The notes under the pieces were generated by a model. The model did not search any database, was not told the DNA's origin, and saw only the letters and a list, made by a program, of their open reading frames with translations. Shown in pieces: positions 8,170 to 16,742 of a DNA stretch of 62,972 nt (position 1 is the first letter of the stretch; each line of letters starts with the position of its first letter). The stretch comes from Oscillospiraceae bacterium (lineage in GTDB: Bacteria > Bacillota > Clostridia > Oscillospirales > Acutalibacteraceae), in the NCBI GenBank assembly GCA_015065615.1, contig SVPY01000002.1, forward strand, positions 1 to 62,972. Reading direction: 5' to 3'. A program made the position numbers and the translations under genes.

Positions 8170-10368
8170 TCAAGCGCCGTCCGGATCATCGTTACCGCTC
8201 TGTGAGGAGGTACCCTCTATATCTGAATCGTCTGTATTGTCTGAATCAGTATCTGTATTCTGATTGATGTTGGATTCCTGTCTTGTGCCGTCTTCGCTGC
8301 TCAAGTCTATTTCGGGAATTATTAATTCCGGCTCCTCGTCACCGTAATCCTCGGTTTCGCCGAAGAAATACATATCGAAAATATCCTTTGCAACACTCTG
8401 GGAATAAACACCATCTTTACCGTATTCGATTACAACTGCAACGGCAATCTGCGGGTCATCGTAAGGAGCATAGGCGATAAACACCGTGTTATCGGTATGA
8501 CCGGGAACCTCGGCTGTACCTGTTTTAGCGGCGATTTTAATTTTGTAATCGCCGAAAACCTTATAGGCAGTACCTCCGTAATCCGCTACGGTGGACATGG
8601 AATACTGAACGATATCGAGAACAGATTCATCGACCGCTATTGTCTCCTCTACAGTAGGAGTATAGCTTTCAATAATCTTTTCGCCGCTGTAGTCGGTTAT
8701 TTTGCTCATTATGTGAGTTTTTAGTCTCACACCGTCGTTAGCAATGGTAGCGCAGTAAGTTGCCAGCTGCAGGGGTGAAAACATTGAGTCACACTGACCG
8801 ATGGATGCCTGAAGCGTAAGACCGTCCACCCATCTTGTACTGTGATTGAGAAGATACTCCTCTTTACCCGACATAATACCTGAAGTTTCACTTACTTCGA
8901 TACCTGTCTTTTTACCTAAACCGAAAAGGTCGGCATATACACCGATAGTATCAATGGTTACTCTTCTGCCTACGTCGTAGAAAAATATATTACACGATTT
9001 TTTCAAGGCATCGAAAACGTTTAATTTTTCGTGTATACCCAAGCAGGTGGGAGGACTTTCTTCCTCGTAAAAATCGTAAACGCCCGTACATTCAACAATG
9101 GAACCTGAATTTATTACGCCTTCGTTCAAAGCCGCAATAGCAACAAGAGGCTTAAAAACGGAACCCGGGGTAAACATACCGTCGAAAGCGCGGTTGAAAA
9201 GAGGTCTTGTTTCGTCGTTTATCAAATCGAGATAATACTTTTCGTCGCTCTGATACAGGTCTATATCGTAGCTTGGGTAAGATGCCGCCGCTAATACGCC
9301 GAAGGTCTCAACGTCTAAAACTACAACCGCACCTGCCACACAGTCCTCGTGCTCTACCGAAGCAAGCTTTACGTTTCTTTCCAGACTTTCGTTTGCTACC
9401 TTTTGAAGCTCACTGTCTAAAGTAAGGAAAACAGTATGTCCTGTTTCCATTTCTTCCGTAATTTCAGTGGAAATAACCGTACCGTTGGAATCGAGGTAAA
9501 TTTCTTCCTTACCGTTTTCGCCGCGCAGGATATCTTCAAAATACATCTCAACGCCGCTTTGACCGATATAATCGTTATAAGCGTAGCCCTGTACGTTTTC
9601 GGAAGAGTAGGTATTGCCGTTTTCCTCCTGCTTTTTATACTGATCGGCACTTATAAGACCCATGGAACCTACGATATGAGGCGCAAGGTCACCGTCTTCG
9701 TAATATCTTTCACCCGATACTCTTATCTCAACACCGGGCATCTTGTCAAAAAGTTCGCTTATAAGCTCAACGACCTCTATGCTTACGTCTTCAGCCATAA
9801 CGTAGGGTGAACTTAAAGAGAACTGGGTTTTGGTCATATTGTATCTTACTGATATAATATCCCTTGCATCCTCTTTGGAATAGGATGAACAGCGGTAACG
9901 CTCCGTAAGAATACGCATACATTCCTCTGCAGAAGTATCCTCATCCACGTTTAAAAAAGATGATGACTTAAGGAAGCTTATTTCATTTCCTCTGTTTTCA
10001 ATAAATACATATTCGCCGTTTTCGTCAATTTTTATAGGAAGTTTGTCTATCCATTTTACGCCGTTTTCCCTGAAAAGATTCAAGGCGGAAAGTATAGCAG
10101 GATTACGGTCGGATTCAATGTAAAGGGCGTTCATAACAACGTTATACACGGTTCTGTTACCCGCCAGCACGTTGCCGTCCTTATCAAGTATCTCGCCTCT
10201 GCCGGCTTCGAGCTTTACAAAAAGACTGCCCGAATCCTCGGCATCCTCTTTAAAATCGTTATATTCCACAACCTGCCATTGGAAAAGGCGCATTTCGAAC
10301 ATAACAAGAACTAAAGCAATAACCAGAATACAAGTTCCGATTCTGCCGTATTTTCTTAAAAATTTCAT
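8170..10368 (-). CDS. mrdA: Penicillin-binding protein 2, elongasome transpeptidase
   Basis: 732 residues. Class B PBP that cross-links peptidoglycan during side-wall growth together with MreBCD and RodA. One N-terminal membrane segment (about 10-28, 'IGTCILVIALVLVMFEM'), dimerisation domain (about 50-320), and transpeptidase domain with the active-site 'SVFK', 'SCN' and 'KTGTAE' motifs in order. The C-terminal 60 residues are an acidic, Ser/Thr/Asn-rich tail ('NTDTDSDNTDDSD') that probably lies outside as a disordered extension. It is downstream of mreBCD in the same direction, the classic order mreB-C-D-PBP2. Confidence 0.93.
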   Translation of the reverse strand: MKFLRKYGRIGTCILVIALVLVMFEMRLFQWQVVEYNDFKEDAEDSGSLFVKLEAGRGEILDKDGNVLAGNRTVYNVVMNALYIESDRNPAILSALNLFRENGVKWIDKLPIKIDENGEYVFIENRGNEISFLKSSSFLNVDEDTSAEECMRILTERYRCSSYSKEDARDIISVRYNMTKTQFSLSSPYVMAEDVSIEVVELISELFDKMPGVEIRVSGERYYEDGDLAPHIVGSMGLISADQYKKQEENGNTYSSENVQGYAYNDYIGQSGVEMYFEDILRGENGKEEIYLDSNGTVISTEITEEMETGHTVFLTLDSELQKVANESLERNVKLASVEHEDCVAGAVVVLDVETFGVLAAASYPSYDIDLYQSDEKYYLDLINDETRPLFNRAFDGMFTPGSVFKPLVAIAALNEGVINSGSIVECTGVYDFYEEESPPTCLGIHEKLNVFDALKKSCNIFFYDVGRRVTIDTIGVYADLFGLGKKTGIEVSETSGIMSGKEEYLLNHSTRWVDGLTLQASIGQCDSMFSPLQLATYCATIANDGVRLKTHIMSKITDYSGEKIIESYTPTVEETIAVDESVLDIVQYSMSTVADYGGTAYKVFGDYKIKIAAKTGTAEVPGHTDNTVFIAYAPYDDPQIAVAVVIEYGKDGVYSQSVAKDIFDMYFFGETEDYGDEEPELIIPEIDLSSEDGTRQESNINQNTDTDSDNTDDSDIEGTSSQSGNDDPDGA

Positions 10369-10470
10369 TATCTATCCTTTTCTTTGCCCTCGCAAAGATT
10401 CCCTTGGTGTTATTTTTCCTGCGTAGTACCCACTTAAGAAAACTAACACATAAAAAAAGTTTAATAAAAA

Positions 10471-11013
10471 TTATATACCGATCGGTTTACTTTTGAATGC
10501 GCTGAAAATACAGATATTTAAAATATACATAATAGGTGATATAAGCACCGTATAAAGTATTGAGGGAATAAATCTGTCGATAAATATAACAAGCGCTCTT
10601 TCGTTTCCGCTTGCAAGATAAACAGCCGCCCAGATAAAAGCACCGTAAAGCAAAGCGATAATAAAAGTTGCAATAAGATTGGAAAGCACTCTTGCGTGGA
10701 ACTTTTTCTTACTCATAGCGCTTAACAAAGTACAGCATACAGTTAAGAACAAACTGCTAAGTCCCACGGGAGCCATACCTGCATCCAAAAGAAGTCCTGC
10801 GCCCAGCGAGAAAAATACCGTACTCATCTCACTCTCCAAAAGTGAGACTACTACAAGAAGAGATATAACAAGCATAGGTTTTACCGAAAAAATAAGAGGA
10901 AAACCCGAGGGTACGTTCTGTAAAACGTAAAGAAGCACGAATTCTGCCATATAAAGCAAATATTTAAAGAACTTCAAAAACTTGCTTATATCAAATTTTA
11001 CTGAGCTTTTCAT
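10471..11013 (-). CDS. mreD: Rod shape-determining protein MreD
   Basis: 180 residues, hydrophobic throughout with about five or six predicted membrane segments, the size and character of MreD. It is a membrane component of the elongasome linking MreC with PBP2/RodA. Its ATG overlaps the mreC stop (ATGA), indicating translational coupling. MreD is poorly conserved in sequence, so position between mreC and PBP2 is the main support. Confidence 0.85.
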   Translation of the reverse strand: MKSSVKFDISKFLKFFKYLLYMAEFVLLYVLQNVPSGFPLIFSVKPMLVISLLVVVSLLESEMSTVFFSLGAGLLLDAGMAPVGLSSLFLTVCCTLLSAMSKKKFHARVLSNLIATFIIALLYGAFIWAAVYLASGNERALVIFIDRFIPSILYTVLISPIMYILNICIFSAFKSKPIGI

Positions 11014-11876
11014 TCGGCGGCTTCACCGCCCTCAACCGTGTTTTCGGCATAAGCCGCTCTGTAGTTTGTAACTATAAATACTCTCTCAACTTTTTCTACG
11101 TCAACAAAAGACTTTATTAAAGCTGTTCTGGAGCTGTCCCTCTCGCTGGCGCGTACATCCATTATGGTACCCACGGGGATATCGGGAGGGAAATTAACGC
11201 CCGAACCGGAAGTAGTTGCTATCATACCTGCCCTTACGCCTGAATCGGCTTTAAGGTAATCGAGCACCAGATAATTTACCTTGGAAATATCTCTGCCACC
11301 TGTAACAACGCCGCTTTCGGTGGCTTCGTTAATTTTAACGCCTACCTTAACGTTGCCGCCGTATAAAGTAATTATCTCCGCAGAATAATCGTACACTTCA
11401 CCGACAACGCCAACAGCACCCGACGCGGCAATTACCGGGTCACCCTTCTGTATGCCGTCTGTTTTACCTACGTTTATGGTGAATTTTTCCTTAGCGCTGA
11501 CGGGATCGCGGCCGATTACCGAGGCGCCTGTAAGCTCTAAGTTTTTATATTCCTTTTTGATTTCAAGAAGATCCCTTAAAAGCTCGTTCTCTTCCTTCAT
11601 ATTGTAGTAATCGGTAAGTTGATTACGAAGTCTGTCGTTTTCTTCCGTTAGCTCTGTGCAGATTTCTTTTAACTCTTTCTGCGTGTAGCCGTCGTAAAGC
11701 TTGGTATCGCTATTTTCGATGGTTGAATAAGAAATGTGCATAGGAGCAAACATATCAGTAATAAACCCTGAAAAGGAAGATGAACCGGTAGTAACGGAAA
11801 GCATTGTAACACCGAAAAGCACCGTAACCACAGTTAGAAGTACCTTAAAAGTATTGCTTCTGAAAAATCCTTTCAT
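11010..11876 (-). CDS. mreC: Rod shape-determining protein MreC
   Basis: About 288 residues from the ATG at 11876; an in-frame TTG at 11897 is also possible but has no SD. One N-terminal membrane segment (about 10-30), a periplasm-facing coiled coil ('YTQKELKEICTELTEENDRL') and the beta-rich MreC domain with 'VIGRDPVSAKEKFTINVGKTDGIQKGDPVI', a family signature. MreC forms filaments outside the membrane and activates PBP2. It lies between mreB and mreD. Confidence 0.92.
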   Translation of the reverse strand: MKGFFRSNTFKVLLTVVTVLFGVTMLSVTTGSSSFSGFITDMFAPMHISYSTIENSDTKLYDGYTQKELKEICTELTEENDRLRNQLTDYYNMKEENELLRDLLEIKKEYKNLELTGASVIGRDPVSAKEKFTINVGKTDGIQKGDPVIAASGAVGVVGEVYDYSAEIITLYGGNVKVGVKINEATESGVVTGGRDISKVNYLVLDYLKADSGVRAGMIATTSGSGVNFPPDIPVGTIMDVRASERDSSRTALIKSFVDVEKVERVFIVTNYRAAYAENTVEGGEAAE

Positions 11877-11953
11877 ATATTTTACCGCAGCCTGCAAATT
11901 TTATAATACAATAAGCAAGGCTTAACCTTTCTTTTTATCATTTACTATAAGAT

Positions 11954-13027
11954 TTATTTACCGTTTTTTCTTAAATCTCTTTTGTCAAACACGATATCCA
12001 TAGCCTTGCCTGCACCTTCAACAGCGCAGAAGAAGGTATCCTTGGCATAATAAACGTTAAGGCCCGTTTCGCTTTCAATATACTTATCAAGACCCTTTAT
12101 AAGCGAGGCGCCGCCTGCTACGATTACGCCCGTATCCATAATATCGGAAACCAGCTCGGCGCTTGTTTTTTCCACGGTATCTTTAATAATATTTACAACG
12201 TCCTGCACGCACTGAGCACACAGAGGTCTCACTTCGTCGGCGTGAAGGCTTATTGCTTTGGGAATGCCTTCCGCTACGCTTCTGCCCCTTGCCTCAACGA
12301 AAGCGCCCAAAAGAGCCTCCTCGGGGTAAACGGAGCCGATCTCCTTTTTTATTTTCTCTGCTGTTTGCAGACCTATATTTATACCGTATTTTCTTCTTAA
12401 CAGCCTGACTATTTCTTTATCGATATTTTCGCCGCCGCGTCTTACACTTGTGGAAGTAACAACGTCGCCTGCGCAGATAACGGCACATTCCGTAATACCT
12501 GCGCCCATGCTGATAAACATAGCACCCTTAGAGGAGCTTACAGCCTTCTCTGTTCCCAAAGCAGCCGCAAGAGGATATTCGATAAGCTCAACAATATCGG
12601 CGCCTGCATTTTTTGCAGCAGCTTCTACCGCTATTCTTTCAACTTCGTTTATTGCGGAAGGTACGGTTAAAATAACTCTGGGTTTTGCAACGAAACCTGT
12701 GCCCACGTATTTTTTGATAAAGAACTTAAGCATAGCCGAAGCTACTTCCACATCCGCCACGCCGCCGTTTTTTATGGGGAATTCCACGCTGATATTTTCG
12801 CTTGTTTTGCCTGCCATTTCATAAGCTTCGCTGCCTGCGGCAACAACTGCGCCTGAGAGGGTATCGATAGCCACACAGCTCTGCTCGTGCATAACAACAC
12901 CCTTATCTTTAACGTATAAACAAGTATTTTTCGAACCTAAATCAATTACCATATCGCCGCTTTGTAAATTAAAGGCGGAAAAACCGATATTCTTTTTTGC
13001 TTTTTCTTCTTTCATTCTCTTAGCCAT
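11954..13027 (-). CDS. mreB: Rod shape-determining actin MreB
   Basis: 357 residues, actin fold. It forms membrane-bound filaments that direct side-wall synthesis. Phosphate 1 motif 'DMVIDLGSKNTCLYVKDKG', connect and phosphate 2 region 'AMFISMGAGITECAVI', and adenosine motif 'GVIVAGGASLIKGL' are present. The N-terminus carries about 25 extra lysine-rich residues before the usual MreB start, possibly a membrane-binding helix. The SD-like AAAGGAG lies about 26 nt before the ATG with a TTTACC-gaaaaa-GGTAAA hairpin between them. Confidence 0.92.
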   Translation of the reverse strand: MAKRMKEEKAKKNIGFSAFNLQSGDMVIDLGSKNTCLYVKDKGVVMHEQSCVAIDTLSGAVVAAGSEAYEMAGKTSENISVEFPIKNGGVADVEVASAMLKFFIKKYVGTGFVAKPRVILTVPSAINEVERIAVEAAAKNAGADIVELIEYPLAAALGTEKAVSSSKGAMFISMGAGITECAVICAGDVVTSTSVRRGGENIDKEIVRLLRRKYGINIGLQTAEKIKKEIGSVYPEEALLGAFVEARGRSVAEGIPKAISLHADEVRPLCAQCVQDVVNIIKDTVEKTSAELVSDIMDTGVIVAGGASLIKGLDKYIESETGLNVYYAKDTFFCAVEGAGKAMDIVFDKRDLRKNGK

Positions 13028-13190
13028 AATAAAGATTTACCTTTTTCGGTAAACTCCTTTCGTTTTACGGACTTTTAGTAATACTTAATCAATTTATTTT
13101 ATCATAAAAACGCCGTTTTTACAAGTGAATTCGATGTGATATTCGCATAACATAAAAAGAAAATTTAAAATTAAAATCAAACCAAAATTT

Positions 13191-13229
13191 AAAGGCGCTC
13201 CAAATTCTCAGTGAAGTTGAAGCGCCTTT
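13191..13229 (-). terminator. Terminator after dut
   Basis: AAAGGCGCT and AGCGCCTTT (nine pairs) with a 21-base loop lie directly after the dut stop on the minus strand. The following TTTAAATTTT is only moderately T-rich. On the plus strand the 3' arm continues into TTTT, but no plus-strand gene precedes it. Confidence 0.55.
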
Positions 13230-13251
13230 TTACCGCTATTTAATTTTCGGT

Positions 13252-13689
13252 TTATTTTTTGCCCGTACTGCCGAATCCGCCCTTATCCCTTTCGGTTTTG
13301 GTAAGCTCATCTGCTTCTTCTACGTCTACTGCAAAATAGGGCATAATTATAAGCTGAGCGATTCTTTCTCCCGGGCTTACTTCGTAGGGTTCATCGCTTA
13401 AATTATGAAGACCTACGCAAATTTCGCCGCGGTAATCCGAATCGATTACCCCTACGCCGTTGGTCACGTGAATACCGCGCTTTATACCCAGACCGCTTCT
13501 TGTAAAAATAAAACCTGCGGTGCCTTCGGGAATTTCGGCGGCAAAGCCAGAAGGAATAAGAACTCTCTTACCGGGGTCAATTATAATTTTCTCCTCTATG
13601 GCGGCATAAATATCCATACCCGCACTGCCTTTGGTGGCGCGTTCGGGAAGAATTGCGTTTTCTCTCAGTTTTTTAACTTTCATCTGCAT
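13252..13689 (-). CDS. dut: dUTP diphosphatase
   Basis: 145 residues from the ATG at 13689, the normal length of trimeric dUTPases. It hydrolyses dUTP to dUMP and pyrophosphate, keeping uracil out of DNA and supplying dTMP synthesis. All five motifs are present: I 'GSAGMDIYA', II 'TRSGLGI', III 'GVGVIDSDYRGEI' with the catalytic Asp, IV 'GERIAQLIIMP' and V 'KGGFGSTGK'. The frame is open further upstream to 13788, but that would add 33 residues not found in the family. It stands alone, with a terminator right after it. Confidence 0.95.
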   Translation of the reverse strand: MQMKVKKLRENAILPERATKGSAGMDIYAAIEEKIIIDPGKRVLIPSGFAAEIPEGTAGFIFTRSGLGIKRGIHVTNGVGVIDSDYRGEICVGLHNLSDEPYEVSPGERIAQLIIMPYFAVDVEEADELTKTERDKGGFGSTGKK

Positions 13690-13883
13690 TTTTATCACTC
13701 TTTTCTCTTTAATTCTCAAAAATCCCGATATACTTTTGGTATATCGCTTAAATGGAATAATTTTTTCAAATTCCAAATTATTCCGCATTTTACTGAGTTT
13801 TTTCGTGTTGCTTGATTAATTAAACAAAAACCATAATATCCTAAAAGTAAAGTTTTCCACCTTTTCAACAGAGTTTTCCACGA

Positions 13884-15959
13884 TCAGAAAACACCACGGT
13901 AATATAGGCCAAAAGTCTTGTTATCTCCTATATTTTCTGCCTTTAACACAGCCTCTATAACAGCTTCACTTTCAACAATATTTTCAACAGTGAACCTTAA
14001 AACACCGTAGTCGCAATTTTTTATCTCGTTTATCTTATTTCCCATATAAAGCGGTACGCTGTTAGTAAGCTCGGAACACCTGTATTTTGCGCCTTTTTCA
14101 CAAATTACGGGGAATTTTACCCCTAATCTGTCGGTAATATATTCAGTTTTTTTACAGTTTATGCACTGTCCTAAACCTATGGGACAGTTACGCATGAGCA
14201 TAAGGCTCTGCCTGCCGTAAACCATAATTCCGCGCTTTAAATTTCCCTTTATTTCCTCGATTTCCTTTAAATGGAGTTCCATACTGAGCTCGGCTCTTTC
14301 CAAACCCATATCCTCGTAGAATTTTAAAGCCTCGCTGTTAGTAATGTTTAAAGAGAAGGAACCGTGCACCTTTGCGCCGTGTTTTAAAGCCAAAGCTGCA
14401 GCGCCTAAATTACCTGCTTCGAAAGTATCTATTCCCTTTTCCGAAAAAAGCATAACTTTCTCTTCAACTTCTTTTTCACCGCCGAAATAACACCTCGGTA
14501 TCGAAGCGGCTACGTTTATTCCTCTCTCTTTGAGTTTAATGAAATTTTCTAAGCTTTCGCTTAAAGGTAAATACACACAGCTTAATTTAACTGCGTTATC
14601 GGGAACCTGAGAGTAACTTTGGAATTTCGCGGTAAATTCTTTAATTTTTATTTGCTTTCCTTCGGGATACTCCCTTATATAATCTTTAAATGCAAAAGGC
14701 TTTATTTCTCCTCTTAAAGAATCTAATTTTTCCGTAGCCTCACGCCTTAAAGAGTTTATTATTGATGCAGGCAGCATAGATTTGCCGTCGATATCAACGT
14801 CCATATTTTCAAGATGATAGGGAGTTGAACCCATTTTACTTATAAGACCGTATACCCTCTCTTCATCCATCGGCTTGTTTACAGCCACCTGCGCAGGGCT
14901 CTCGCTTACAGCTTCCGCAAGGTTTCCTTCATCGTCCCATAAAGTAAGCTTTGCCTTTACATCTGCTTTCATACTGAAACTGCCGTAAACGGGCACGAAG
15001 GAACCTTCGTTTTTATACAGGGAATGAAGCTTAGCGTAAACTTCCTTATTACCCGAAACAACGTCATCCTTGGTTCTTATGCCGTACATCGTACTGTTTC
15101 TTTTGCCCGTAATATATCCGTCCGTAAATCCCTGACGGGAAAATACGTTTTTAAGAAGCTCGATTTTTTCGTACTTCACTTTTCCGTTTAATGAGGCATC
15201 TCTTACGGCGTCAACTGCCGCGGCAACGTATTCGGGGCGTTTGAGCCTTCCTTCTATTTTAGCTGAGGCAATTCCCGCTTTTTCCATTTCGCTAATATAG
15301 TTTAAAAGAGACATATCTTTTAAACTTAATGAATAATCATTATTTCTGCCGTTATCAAAAGGAAGTCTGCATGGCTGGGCGCATCTGCCGCGGTTACCGC
15401 TTCGCTGACCCAGCATAGCGCTCATATAGCATTGACCCGAAACCGACATACAGTGAGCGCCGTGCACAAAAGCTTCCAGCTCTACGCTTGTGCCTCTTCT
15501 TACCTCTTTCATCTCATCAAGGGTCATCTCTCTTGCAAGAACCACTCTCTCGGCTCCCATATCTTCAAGGAATTTTACGCCCTCTCTTGTATGGATACTG
15601 AGCTGAGTGGAGGTGTGTATAGGCATATCGGGAGCGATATTTTTGATAAGATTAAAAAGACCCATATCCTGAACGAGAATACCGTCCACCCCTATTGAGG
15701 CGAGGAACTTTATATAGTTTTCAGCTTCTTCCATTTCGCTCTCTTTAATAAGGGTATTCACCGTAACGTAAACTTTTACGGAACGCTGATGGCAGAAAAT
15801 AACAGCCTCTTTCATTTCATCGTTATCAAAATTCTGAGCACCTGCTCTTGCGCTGAAAGCTCTGCCGCCCATATACACAGCATTACAGCCTGAATAAACC
15901 GCAGCTTTCAGACTTTCCATACCGCCTGCAGGAGCAAGTATTTCAATTTTATTATTCAT
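13884..15959 (-). CDS. U32 family protein, RlhA-like 23S rRNA hydroxylase
   Basis: 691 residues from the ATG at 15959 (SD gagg). 'ILAPAGGMESLKAAVYSGCNAVYMGG' opens the U32 TIM-barrel, 'EAFVHGAHCMSVSGQCYMS' plus 'NRGRCAQPCRLPF' carries the conserved cysteines thought to bind an Fe-S cluster, and a long second half matches the extended (DUF3656-type) members. Long U32 proteins such as E. coli RlhA make 5-hydroxycytidine in 23S rRNA with prephenate as a partner; the older label is 'peptidase/collagenase U32'. The start overlaps the end of zapA by 8 bp. Confidence 0.8.
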   Translation of the reverse strand: MNNKIEILAPAGGMESLKAAVYSGCNAVYMGGRAFSARAGAQNFDNDEMKEAVIFCHQRSVKVYVTVNTLIKESEMEEAENYIKFLASIGVDGILVQDMGLFNLIKNIAPDMPIHTSTQLSIHTREGVKFLEDMGAERVVLAREMTLDEMKEVRRGTSVELEAFVHGAHCMSVSGQCYMSAMLGQRSGNRGRCAQPCRLPFDNGRNNDYSLSLKDMSLLNYISEMEKAGIASAKIEGRLKRPEYVAAAVDAVRDASLNGKVKYEKIELLKNVFSRQGFTDGYITGKRNSTMYGIRTKDDVVSGNKEVYAKLHSLYKNEGSFVPVYGSFSMKADVKAKLTLWDDEGNLAEAVSESPAQVAVNKPMDEERVYGLISKMGSTPYHLENMDVDIDGKSMLPASIINSLRREATEKLDSLRGEIKPFAFKDYIREYPEGKQIKIKEFTAKFQSYSQVPDNAVKLSCVYLPLSESLENFIKLKERGINVAASIPRCYFGGEKEVEEKVMLFSEKGIDTFEAGNLGAAALALKHGAKVHGSFSLNITNSEALKFYEDMGLERAELSMELHLKEIEEIKGNLKRGIMVYGRQSLMLMRNCPIGLGQCINCKKTEYITDRLGVKFPVICEKGAKYRCSELTNSVPLYMGNKINEIKNCDYGVLRFTVENIVESEAVIEAVLKAENIGDNKTFGLYYRGVF

Positions 15960-16368
15960 AATCTTTTGTTTCCTCGCTATGCTTCTTTGCAAAATAAACC
16001 GTTAATTTTTCATCCTCTACTTCATAAAGCTCTTTTATCGGATTTTTTACGGTGGGAATTTCCTTTTCGGGCTTATATTCGCTTTTATAAAATACATTCT
16101 CATTACTGAGTCTCTCATTTTCCTTTTTAAGAATCAGATTCTCTTTCTGAAGCTTTTTCTTTTCGTCAAGGAAGGAAAGAGCGGTAATAATTGCAGATTT
16201 TTCTATATTGGCAAGTCCTATCTCTCGGATCTTAGCTGAGGTTTCTTTGGATAGCTCTTTTAAATAGCTTTCTTCCTCGTCACTTATTAAAGTTATATTA
16301 ATTCCGTTTATGTAAAGTGTTACTCTGTTTTCGGGCATATTAGGGTACCTTTCGGCTGATTTAATCAA
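15952..16368 (-). CDS. zapA: Cell division protein ZapA
   Basis: 138 residues. N-terminal ZapA domain ('NRVTLYINGINITLISDEEESYLKELSKETSAKI', about residues 9-45) followed by a long charged coiled coil ('DEKKKLQKENLILKKENERLSNENV', about 68-92). ZapA binds FtsZ and bundles its filaments. The pairing zapA then U32 gene is common in Clostridia. The C-terminal tail after the coil is longer than usual. Confidence 0.85.
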   Translation of the reverse strand: MIKSAERYPNMPENRVTLYINGINITLISDEEESYLKELSKETSAKIREIGLANIEKSAIITALSFLDEKKKLQKENLILKKENERLSNENVFYKSEYKPEKEIPTVKNPIKELYEVEDEKLTVYFAKKHSEETKDYE

Positions 16369-16742
16369 ATTTTCTTAAAATAATACTTTATCATTATAAT
16401 TATACCCAATAACGAAGATTTTTTAAAGAGGTAATGAAAAATTTTACCGATACTTTTTATTTTATTTTGTACATAATCACAAAAGAACTTTAATTTATTT
16501 TTCTTTTATAGAACTATTTTTGTTTTTTAAACTGTAATAACCGCTCATTTTTGTCAATTTCCACAAAAATTTATTATTTTTTTGTGCAGTTATTACCATT
16601 GAAATTTGTTAAATTTTAGTGTATAATTCACATTAATGGTTCGCAATCTTAAGATATATTTAATATATATGGTTAAAAATTACCATACTAACACACAGTA
16701 ACAAACAGTTTGTGAATCTATGATACCTAAGGAGTTTTCAAA
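16369..16742. promoter_or_regulatory. Divergent zapA/glgP spacer with strong glgP promoter
   Basis: This 374-bp AT-rich spacer separates divergent genes. On the plus strand TTGAAA (16599-16604), a 17-bp spacer and TATAAT (16622-16627) make a near-consensus sigma-A promoter for glgP, leaving a leader of about 110 nt. A TATAAT also faces zapA at 16404-16399 (minus). No further gene or clear operator is visible. Confidence 0.75.

Noticed and set aside
13690-13788. 33-residue N-terminal extension of dUTPase
   Set aside because: Not found in the family; no SD; the ATG at 13689 gives the normal length.
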